19,941 nt of DNA, taken from Halanaeroarchaeum sp051744605 (GTDB lineage: Archaea > Halobacteriota > Halobacteria > Halobacteriales > Halobacteriaceae). Shown piece after piece: positions 14,327-19,941 of this stretch. The position numbers and the translations under genes were made by a program. The stretch covers positions 1 to 19,941 of the forward strand of contig JBNJDE010000032.1 of the NCBI GenBank assembly GCA_051744605.1. The letters are read 5' to 3'. The notes under the pieces are model-generated. The model was not told the origin of the DNA, made no database searches, and was given only the letters and a program-made list of their open reading frames with translations. How positions within the stretch are numbered: position 1 is the first letter of the stretch; each line of letters starts with the position of its first letter.

Positions 14327-14416
14327 GAGCGCGAGTAGCGGGTGAGGGGGCAAAAAGGGTAGCGAAGCCGACCCGTCACCGTAACCGTAAACCGCCGGGC
14401 AATCGGAGATACTGGC
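14327..14416. promoter_or_regulatory. Divergent promoter region thrB / flavoprotein
   Basis: On the minus strand CTTTTTG (14352-14357) serves thrB, about 27 bases from its ATG. On the plus strand GTAAACC near 14387-14393 is 26 bases before ATG 14417. Between them a short tandem repeat of ACCGTA (14378-14389, with a variant copy before it) overlaps the second box and could be a regulator site. Confidence 0.5.
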
Positions 14417-15727
14417 ATGATCGCCATCGTCGGTGGCGGACTCGCGGGACTGGCGGCCGCCTACCGACTCCAGGAACGCGGCGAGTCGGTTCAGGTCTAC
14501 GAGAGCACCGACCAGGTCGGCGGCCTCGCCGCGACCTACGAGACCGCCGGCGACCGCATCGAGAAGTACTATCACCACCTCTCGAAGACCGAGGAGACCA
14601 TCGTCGAACTCGTCGAGGAACTCGGCCTCGGCGACGATCTCTACTGGCCGATCGGCGGCGACGCCTACTACGTTGACGGGGTGGTCCACCCGCTCGACAC
14701 GGCCTGGGAGATAGCGGCCTACCCCCACCTGAGCCTCTACGACAAGTTCCGCCTGGGGATGCTCGTCCTGGGCGTCGACGTGCGCGGCGGCATTCCAACC
14801 ACCGGCTCCTACGAACGTTTGGAGGACTACGAGGATGTCCCCATCCGCGAGTTCGTCGTCGAGCACACCACCTGGAGCGTCTACGAGAACTTCTTCGAGC
14901 CCCTGCTCGAGGCCAAGTTCGGCTCCCGCAAGGAGGACGTGAGCGCGGCCTGGCTCCTGGGGAGGGTTCGATTCCGTGGCGAGCGCGACCTGCTCCGGGG
15001 CGAACCCCTCGGCTACCTCGAAGGTGGATTCGGCCGCCTCCTCGACGCGACGGTCGACGCCGTCGGCGAGGAGACCATCACCCTGAACGCGAGGGTGACC
15101 GACGTGGACATCGACGACGGTTCGGTGACCGGCATCACCGTCACCACCGCGGACGAAGGGGTACAGCAGGTCGAGGTCGAGGGGGTCGTCGTGGCGACGA
15201 TGCCCGACGTCCTCGAGGACCTCACGGGCTACGAGTGCGACATCGACTTCCAGGGAACGGTCTGTTCGGTCGTGAGCATGGACGAACCGCTGACCGACAC
15301 CTACTGGCTGAACATCGCCGACGACGCTCCCTTCGGCGCGCTCATCGAGCACACGAACTACGTCGACGAATCCCACTACGGTGGCGAGCACCTCCTCTAC
15401 GTCCCGAAATACATCCAGTCACCGAACGACGAGGTCTGGCAGATGGACGACGAGGCCGTCGAATCCCTGTGGCTCGACGGTATCGAGGACCTCTTTCCCG
15501 ACTTCGACCGCGAATCGGTCAACTGGATCGAGACGGCGCGCAATCCCCGGACCGCCCCGGTCTACGAGCGAGGCTACCTCGAGATGGTCGTCCCCTACGA
15601 CCTCGGCGAGGCCGTCGCCGACGGCGTATACTACGCCGGCATGGCTTCGCGGGCCCAGTATCCAGAACGGAGCCTCGACGGCGCCATCGAGGCCGGGTAC
15701 GCCGCGGCGGACCGGATCGTCGAGTGA
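14417..15727 (+). CDS. FAD-dependent amine oxidase / protoporphyrinogen-oxidase-like protein
   Basis: A 436-residue flavoprotein with an N-terminal FAD-binding Rossmann motif (IAIVGGGLAGLAAAYRLQERG, GxGxxG at residues 6-11), then the second FAD motif YESTDQVGGLAATY, and a C-terminal segment DGVYYAGMASRAQYPERSLDGAIEAG that closes the FAD site in amine-oxidase and desaturase-type proteins. A KYYHHL motif near residue 50 and PLLEAKFGSRKEDVSAAWLL resemble a broad family of uncharacterised NAD(P)/FAD oxidoreductases. The substrate cannot be assigned; a haem or isoprenoid role is only possible. Length is normal. The start is set by a TATA-like box 26 bases upstream (leaderless). A CDGSH gene follows after 52 bases with its own promoter. 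Confidence 0.85.
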   Translation: MIAIVGGGLAGLAAAYRLQERGESVQVYESTDQVGGLAATYETAGDRIEKYYHHLSKTEETIVELVEELGLGDDLYWPIGGDAYYVDGVVHPLDTAWEIAAYPHLSLYDKFRLGMLVLGVDVRGGIPTTGSYERLEDYEDVPIREFVVEHTTWSVYENFFEPLLEAKFGSRKEDVSAAWLLGRVRFRGERDLLRGEPLGYLEGGFGRLLDATVDAVGEETITLNARVTDVDIDDGSVTGITVTTADEGVQQVEVEGVVVATMPDVLEDLTGYECDIDFQGTVCSVVSMDEPLTDTYWLNIADDAPFGALIEHTNYVDESHYGGEHLLYVPKYIQSPNDEVWQMDDEAVESLWLDGIEDLFPDFDRESVNWIETARNPRTAPVYERGYLEMVVPYDLGEAVADGVYYAGMASRAQYPERSLDGAIEAGYAAADRIVE

Positions 15728-15750
15728 CTGACCGCTCGCCAGGAGAACAC

Positions 15751-15757
15751 TTTTACC
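15751..15757 (+). promoter_or_regulatory. TATA-like box for the CDGSH gene
   Basis: TTTTACC is centred 26 bases before ATG 15780. This spacing predicts a leaderless mRNA and favours that ATG over the in-frame one at 15765. Confidence 0.6.
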
Positions 15758-15779
15758 AAAGACCGTGGACCCTGACACC

Positions 15780-16019
15780 ATGACACGGGAGATCACCCAC
15801 GACGCCCACGGGCCGAAGATCCTGGACGAGGACGACATCGACGAGCAGAAGGGGAATATCGCGATCTGCATGTGTGGACTGTCCGCGAACTATCCATTCT
15901 GCGACGGTTCGCACGAGGCGACGGCCGACGAGGACCCGAATACGCTGTACAAGTACGAAGGCGACGACGGCGATAACCCCCGCCACGAGATCGCCGAGGT
16001 CGTCTACGCCGACGACTGA
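15780..16019 (+). CDS. CDGSH iron-sulfur domain protein
   Basis: A 79-residue protein with the complete CDGSH motif, CMCGLSANYPFCDGSH, giving cluster ligands Cys30, Cys32, Cys41 and His45 for a [2Fe-2S] cluster. Relatives carry electrons or transfer clusters; small free-standing archaeal forms are poorly characterised. There is no membrane anchor, unlike mitochondrial mitoNEET. The C-terminal part (LYKYEGDDGDNPRHEIAEVV) is haloarchaeal and acidic. The start is chosen at 15780 from the promoter spacing. It lies between two flavoproteins, which might be redox partners (inference). Confidence 0.92.
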   Translation: MTREITHDAHGPKILDEDDIDEQKGNIAICMCGLSANYPFCDGSHEATADEDPNTLYKYEGDDGDNPRHEIAEVVYADD

Positions 16020-16140
16020 TTGGCGGGGCCCAGCGGTCCACTGGAATCGGCAAGCGCTGCCGGGAGGCCGAGCGGCCCTGTATTGCTCGCTCTGGCGGTT
16101 TTCGGGTCGAACGCGGCGGCTAACCCAGATAGCAATCCAC

Positions 16141-16146
16141 TTTAGG
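16141..16146 (+). promoter_or_regulatory. TATA-like box for the pyridine nucleotide oxidoreductase gene
   Basis: TTTAGG is centred about 26 bases before ATG 16169. This predicts a leaderless transcript beginning at that ATG rather than at the in-frame ATG 16157. Confidence 0.5.
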
Positions 16147-16168
16147 GCCGACTGCTATGATTGTGAAT

Positions 16169-17455
16169 ATGAGCGCATCGTACGTGATAGTTGGCGACGG
16201 GGTGGCGGGCAGTTCTGCGGCGGAGACACTCAGGGAAGCGGACCCCGAGGCCGACATCACCGTCATCACCGACGAGGGCGAACCGCTGTACAACCGCATC
16301 CTCATCAAGGAGTACGCGAAGGGCAAACTCCCCGAGGCACCCGTCGCCATCCACGAGGAATCGTGGTACGACGACCGGAACATCGACCTGCGACTCAACA
16401 CCCTCGTCACGGACGTGCGTGCCGACGACCACTCCGTCCTCACCCACGACGGCGAGGAGATCGCGTACGACAAACTGCTCGTCGCGACCGGCGGCACACC
16501 GATCCAGCTCCCGGTCCCCAACAGCGATGCGAAGAACATCGACCACTTCTGGACCTTCCAGGACGCCAGGAGCATCAAAGAGAACGTCGAAGACGCCGAC
16601 GACGCGGTCATCGTCGGGGCGGGCCTGCTCGGCATCGACCTGGCCGCCATCGTGGGCCACCAGGACGTCGAGAACGCGTCCTACGTCATGCGGGGTGACC
16701 GCTGGTGGCGCTACGGACTGACCGCCGACGGTGCCGAGATCATGCACGATGCGATGCGCGACCTGGGCGTCGACCTGGTCTTCGACAGCGGCGTCTCCGA
16801 GTTCCGCGTCGACGACGATGGCAATGCGACGGAGGCCGTCGACGCGAACGGCGACGTCTATCCGATGGACTGGGGCGCTATCGCAATCGGCCTCAACTTC
16901 AACGTCGAACTGCTCCAGGGCACCGACGTCACCCTCGACTGGGGCATCCAGGTGGACGAGACCATGCGGACCGAAGAAGATGACATCTACGCGGCCGGCG
17001 ACATCACGCAGTTCTACGACGAGGTCATCGGCGATCGGGCCCAGAACGGATCCTGGGGCTCCGCGAAGGAACAGGGGACCGTCGCGGCGAAGGCGATGCT
17101 CGAAGACCAGGGCCTGGACGTGACGGTCGAACCGTTCCGCTGGGTCTCCACGTACTCCATCACGCACTTCGACTTCCCCTTCCTCTCCTTCGGCCATCCG
17201 ACGCGGAACGAGGGCGACGGGTACGCCGGCGCCCCCAACGACGCCGAGCGGAAGTACGGCGAGAACGAGTGGCGCCGACTGGTCTTCGAAGACGGCCAGC
17301 TCGTCGGTGGCGTCCTCATCGGCGACCTCTCACAGCAGGGCAAATACAAGAAACTCATCCTCGAGGAGGCCCAGGTGGCCGACCAGACGGACGTCCTCCT
17401 CCAGAAGAGCTTCGAACTCGACGAACTCGACCTGGCAGAACCGATCGAACAGTAA
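16169..17455 (+). CDS. NAD(P)/FAD-dependent oxidoreductase (Pyr_redox_2 type)
   Basis: A 428-residue flavoprotein with two dinucleotide folds. FAD binds at YVIVGDGVAGSSAAETL (GDGVAG at residues 9-14) and at DDIYAAGDI late in the chain; NAD(P)H binds at AVIVGAGLLGIDLA near 147-160. There is no CxxC or CxxxC redox disulfide, so it is not a thioredoxin or lipoamide reductase. Relatives are NADH oxidases, rubredoxin or ferredoxin reductases and the N-terminal part of NirB. A C-terminal extension of about 100 residues, containing THFDFPFLSFGHP, lies beyond the core and is of unknown role. The electron acceptor may be a small iron-sulfur protein such as the neighbouring CDGSH protein (inference). 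An alternative start is ATG 16157, adding MIVN. Confidence 0.87.
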   Translation: MSASYVIVGDGVAGSSAAETLREADPEADITVITDEGEPLYNRILIKEYAKGKLPEAPVAIHEESWYDDRNIDLRLNTLVTDVRADDHSVLTHDGEEIAYDKLLVATGGTPIQLPVPNSDAKNIDHFWTFQDARSIKENVEDADDAVIVGAGLLGIDLAAIVGHQDVENASYVMRGDRWWRYGLTADGAEIMHDAMRDLGVDLVFDSGVSEFRVDDDGNATEAVDANGDVYPMDWGAIAIGLNFNVELLQGTDVTLDWGIQVDETMRTEEDDIYAAGDITQFYDEVIGDRAQNGSWGSAKEQGTVAAKAMLEDQGLDVTVEPFRWVSTYSITHFDFPFLSFGHPTRNEGDGYAGAPNDAERKYGENEWRRLVFEDGQLVGGVLIGDLSQQGKYKKLILEEAQVADQTDVLLQKSFELDELDLAEPIEQ

Positions 17456-17520
17456 CGACCGACGCCGGTCGATCGCCCGCGGGCCCGATTCTTCCAGACG
17501 CCACCGCCGGGGACGGTACC

Positions 17521-17549
17521 TTTATACTGTCGTGTGTGATAAGGTATCA
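17521..17549 (+). promoter_or_regulatory. TATA box plus palindromic operator candidate
   Basis: TTTATA (17521-17526) is a good haloarchaeal TATA box with an expected start near 17548. The palindrome TGATAAGGTATCA (17537-17549) lies exactly over that start point, a usual place for an archaeal repressor site. The downstream gene begins at 17574 or 17616. Confidence 0.5.
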
Positions 17550-17573
17550 TAGCCCACACGGGCCGAGGCATAG

Positions 17574-17819
17574 ATGACACCGACGATCCGCGCGCATCCC
17601 GTCGATGACCCGTCGATGGCGACTCGCGTACGACACTACGACGAACTGCCCGAGGACGCAAAGGAGCGACTACCGACGCTCCTCGAAGGAGGGAACCCGG
17701 TCGTCCCGGCCGAGACCGCCGCCGGCTTCCGGCACGGAGAGCTCGTGAAGTTCACACGCTATTACCGGATCGAGATCCTGGACGACCCGGTCGGGGTGCG
17801 CGCGGACTCGAGTTCCTGA
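17574..17819 (+). CDS. Small haloarchaeal protein of unknown function
   Basis: An 81-residue ORF, or 67 residues if it begins at ATG 17616, where the text MATRVRHYDELPEDAKERLP looks like a natural haloarchaeal N-terminus. The core is ERLPTLLEGGNP, a short ETAAGF segment, then GELVKFTRYYRIEIL, suggesting a small alpha/beta fold ending in a beta strand. There is no Cys, His cluster or membrane segment. I have seen similar short haloarchaeal proteins but cannot give a function. It has its own TATA box with an overlapping palindrome, so it may be individually regulated. Confidence 0.7.
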   Translation: MTPTIRAHPVDDPSMATRVRHYDELPEDAKERLPTLLEGGNPVVPAETAAGFRHGELVKFTRYYRIEILDDPVGVRADSSS

Positions 17820-17873
17820 ACCGGCCCATCCCCGACCGAAGCCGTTTTCCACGAACCGCACCGACCAGCCTGC

Positions 17874-18284
17874 ATGAACGAAGCAGGCGGCAGCGAGGAC
17901 ATGACCCTCGCGTTCGAACTCTCGGCGCTGCGGACCCTCGCCAAGCCGAGCACCGTCTTCGCGAACACCCGCCAGTGGACGACCTACACCGGTGTCGTCT
18001 CCGACGAGCCGACGTACGTCGTGACCAACTACACCCGCAAGCGACGCATCCGGCAGGACTTCTTCTCCGGTCCGAACGGCAAGCAGGGGACCCTCGAGAG
18101 CGTCAAAGAGCAGTTCGAATCGGAGCGGTACGTCTTCATCGGGACCGACGAGGCCGACGAGGCGATGGCCGAGACGGTCGGCTGGGAGTACCTGGACGTC
18201 GTCGAAGCGGCCCAGGCGGCGGACTGGGAACTCGCGGACGAAACGGACGTCGACGAGGAGCCGGTCCGGGACGACTGGCCGTGA
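17874..18284 (+). CDS. Conserved haloarchaeal protein (probably DUF7124-type)
   Basis: A 136-residue acidic protein. The core from about residue 10 reads MTLAFELSALRTLAKP, then TYTGVVSDEPTYVVTNYTRK and RIRQDFFSGPNGK, and ends with ERYVFIGTDEADEAMAETVGWEY before an acidic tail. This matches, from memory, a widespread haloarchaeal family of unknown function that I believe is catalogued as DUF7124; the number is unverified. There are no catalytic signatures or membrane segments. GTTTTCC centred 27 bases before ATG 17874 predicts a leaderless transcript and supports this start over the internal ATG at residue 10. Confidence 0.78.
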   Translation: MNEAGGSEDMTLAFELSALRTLAKPSTVFANTRQWTTYTGVVSDEPTYVVTNYTRKRRIRQDFFSGPNGKQGTLESVKEQFESERYVFIGTDEADEAMAETVGWEYLDVVEAAQAADWELADETDVDEEPVRDDWP

Positions 18285-18509
18285 CCCGGAGAGCGGAAAG
18301 CGGGCGCGACGATGGTGAACGCCATCGATTGCGGCAGTGGTAGCCGCCACACCTCACAGGCACCTGAACGATCTAAGGGACGTCTGCGTGCTGAATGGAA
18401 CGCGCGTATTTCGCACGCCACTATTGTCTCCTCTGAAACATTCAACGGAGCCACCGAAGCCTATTCCAGAAAAGTGGCCACTTGACTCCTTGTCTCCCGT
18501 CACACGTGA
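18285..18509. other. Intergenic boundary between GC-rich core and less GC-rich segment
   Basis: 225 bases without a supported gene, between the plus-strand DUF gene and the minus-strand membrane protein. Base composition drops here. I see no tRNA, terminal inverted repeats or transposase remnant. Confidence 0.5.
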
Positions 18510-19379
18510 CTACAACGCTTTCTCGATGAAATTGCTGACAACCGCGTACAGTTCCCTGAAAACGACGGCGACGCACGCGCCAAGTGATCCAAGTGCGGTT
18601 GCAGTCATAACCCCGGGAACGAGGAAACCGGGGTCGGTGACATAGTCCGGATTAGCAGCAATCAACGCGATTGCGGTGGTGTGGCCAAGGAAGACCGCAG
18701 CGTTACTGAGCCACGCGAGCACGATCCCTCGCCAGTATAAGTAGACGAGCGCCGCAATCGGGGCGCCAAACACGCTATACGAAAAGGGCTGGTAGGTTGG
18801 ATATGTGGCGTACAACCAGAACGTGAACGGGATTGAGAGAAGGGCGACAACAACGATGACGGCGAGCGCCTTGTAGCGGCCCTCCGACGAGCCGAAAAAC
18901 CGTTCCAGCAGTGTACGTTCACTTGGCGGCCTCCAACGTCGGAACACAGACCCAACAACGACTACGACAGCGCCGACAGCGAGGCCGAGGCCAACGAGAG
19001 TCGGAAGTGCGTCACCGAGGAAAGTGGCTCTTGTAATATCTGACCACGGGCCGAACGTCGCGCGCGCAAATGCCGATGCGACCGGCGGGACGGGCGCCAT
19101 TGCGACAGTGTACAGTATGGCACCACCGTGATAGTGGACGACAGCAGCGAGCGCCGCTGCAGGCATGTACAAGATGGGGCCAGCGTAAAGATGGCCGATG
19201 TCACTGACCGCTGGAGCGACGACGCGGACAGCTCCAAGTCTGTAGTCTACCCCATAAGCCGCGTTCGACTGCCAATATGCGGCGTAGACGAGGAAAAAAA
19301 GGACGAAAACGACAGCGATGGTACCGGCAAAACGACGGCGTGCGTCAGGGTTGCCGAGGAGGGCACGCTGAACATCCAT
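18510..19379 (-). CDS. Polytopic membrane protein of unknown function
   Basis: A 289-residue protein with about six or seven hydrophobic segments: near residues 18-37 (AVVFVLFFLVYAAYW), 64-105 (probably two), 124-147 (LVGLGLAVGAVVVVVGSVF), 168-190 (ALAVIVVVALLSIPFTFWLY), 200-235 and 250-280. A short cytoplasmic loop RRWRPPSERTLLERFFGSSEGRYK joins the two halves. No transporter or enzyme motif is recognised. The ATG at 19379 follows TTTTATT on the minus strand by about 27 bases (leaderless). Codon choice is visibly less GC-biased than in the biosynthetic genes, so it may be recently acquired. Its neighbour is a toxin gene. Confidence 0.75.
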   Translation of the reverse strand: MDVQRALLGNPDARRRFAGTIAVVFVLFFLVYAAYWQSNAAYGVDYRLGAVRVVAPAVSDIGHLYAGPILYMPAAALAAVVHYHGGAILYTVAMAPVPPVASAFARATFGPWSDITRATFLGDALPTLVGLGLAVGAVVVVVGSVFRRWRPPSERTLLERFFGSSEGRYKALAVIVVVALLSIPFTFWLYATYPTYQPFSYSVFGAPIAALVYLYWRGIVLAWLSNAAVFLGHTTAIALIAANPDYVTDPGFLVPGVMTATALGSLGACVAVVFRELYAVVSNFIEKAL

Positions 19380-19402
19380 TTAGTGTCTGAATACGCGGGT
19401 CG

Positions 19403-19409
19403 AATAAAA
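19403..19409 (-). promoter_or_regulatory. TATA-like box for the membrane protein gene
   Basis: TTTTATT on the minus strand is centred about 27 bases before the ATG at 19379, as expected for a leaderless transcript. Confidence 0.55.
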
Positions 19410-19564
19410 CGGTTGCCCCACTCGTTGGGTACTGTATCTATCCTCTGTATCTTGCAACCGACTTCTAACAGCAGGCGAACAAATGCCTCGGCGCTTGCTG
19501 GATAGAACGCGCATATCGGTCACAGACTGAGCAGTCCCGATCATCCTCAGCTAAGGTTTCGAGA

Positions 19565-19906
19565 CTATGCGGAGATGTAGTCGATCACCTGGTTCACAAC
19601 ATTCTCGGTGCGGTCGTCGACGAGCGATGTCAGGTAGTGGTCAACGTCGCCAGCACTGTTGATCGTCGCGAGCGACCACGGGAGCACATGACTTCGGTTT
19701 CCCAGTGGGTCGCCCTCGTAGTCGCTGTCTCTGAGAGTGAGTGCCGCTTCGTGATATGTCTTCGTGGAAATCAGGACCGTAATCAGTTGCACGCCGTGAG
19801 TCGGGAATCGGGGAGCCCCCAGTACGAGCATCGGGCGACCCTTCTCCGAAAGCGGGTCGCTCGCCCAGACGATGTCACCGCGTTCCAGCTCTTCGAACGC
19901 AGTCAC
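19565..19906 (-). CDS. MazF/PemK-family toxin (endoribonuclease)
   Basis: A 113-residue protein with the MazF/PemK-like beta-barrel signatures: LERGDIVWASDPLSEKGRPMLVLG near residue 7, LISTKTYH near 46, and a SHVLPWSLATIN strand near 72. Family members cleave mRNA or other RNA in a sequence-preferring way and are held inactive by a cognate antitoxin. The start is GTG 19906, which overlaps the stop of an upstream minus-strand ORF (GTGA), the usual antitoxin-first operon arrangement. Length is normal. Target RNA and activity cannot be deduced from the sequence. Confidence 0.8.
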   Translation of the reverse strand: MTAFEELERGDIVWASDPLSEKGRPMLVLGAPRFPTHGVQLITVLISTKTYHEAALTLRDSDYEGDPLGNRSHVLPWSLATINSAGDVDHYLTSLVDDRTENVVNQVIDYISA

Positions 19907-19941
19907 TGTACCTCTTCCGTGTCCTCAGTTCGAAGGTCTTC
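19903..19941 (-). CDS. C-terminal end of probable antitoxin, truncated by window edge
   Basis: Only the last 12 codons are in the window, reading EDLRTEDTEEVQ then TGA. The stop overlaps the GTG start of the MazF-type toxin by one base less than a full codon. The acidic tail and the coupled position upstream of the toxin fit an antitoxin, but the DNA-binding part is outside the window. Confidence 0.5.
   Translation of the reverse strand, partial: EDLRTEDTEEVQ

Noticed and set aside
14327..15391. Upstream extension of the thrB reading frame (minus strand)
   Set aside because: ThrB begins naturally at MVTVRAPATSANLG (14326) with a TATA-like box at the right distance; the extension is antisense to the flavoprotein gene.
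18337..18645. 102-codon plus-strand ORF at the composition boundary
   Set aside because: It overlaps the 3' end of the membrane protein gene antisense and shows no motif or promoter.

Overview
The window is from a halophilic archaeon (class Halobacteria; I cannot fix the genus). The grounds are GC-rich coding DNA, very acidic proteins, many genes whose ATG lies about 26 nt downstream of a TATA-like box (leaderless transcripts), and haloarchaea-type protein families. The last 1.6 kb is visibly less GC-rich and looks like accessory DNA.

Layout. (1) 1-4733: the 3' part of an aldehyde:ferredoxin oxidoreductase gene, then an AT-rich promoter region and the decayed N-terminus of an aldehyde dehydrogenase. 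A compact pair follows: a saccharopine-dehydrogenase-family enzyme resembling lysine 6-dehydrogenase, and a methylmalonate-semialdehyde-dehydrogenase-type ALDH. Together they look like an amino-acid/aldehyde catabolic block. (2) 4734-5307: non-coding, with a G-quadruplex-like motif, a 36-bp tandem repeat, an AT-rich promoter island and a stem-loop. (3) 5308-13440: a branched-chain amino acid biosynthesis cluster leuA - leader - ilvB - ilvN - ilvC - small ORF - leuC - leuD - leuB. From ilvB on, the genes overlap by 4 nt (ATGA; 8 nt at ilvC/small ORF), so the block is almost certainly one translationally coupled operon. ilvD is absent. (4) 13451-14326: convergent homoserine kinase (thrB). (5) 14417-17455: two flavoproteins flanking a CDGSH iron-sulfur protein. 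(6) 17574-18284: two small haloarchaeal proteins of unknown function. (7) 18510-19941, minus strand: a polytopic membrane protein, a MazF/PemK-type toxin and the last codons of its probable antitoxin, cut by the window edge.

The most interesting signal is the 260-bp gap between leuA and ilvB. It carries its own TATA-like box and a 27-codon, nearly leaderless ORF whose last ten residues are VGIRAIIVGV, with all Ile codons being ATT. A hairpin sits on the stop codon, and two mutually exclusive RNA helices can be drawn by hand. This is the layout of a bacterial ilv/leu attenuator, in an archaeon. The region upstream of leuA has related oddities: a tiny Leu/Ile-rich ORF followed by a hairpin, and a TTG start with a perfect Shine-Dalgarno site that competes with an out-of-frame leaderless ATG. 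All homology calls are from recognition of motifs; no database search was run.
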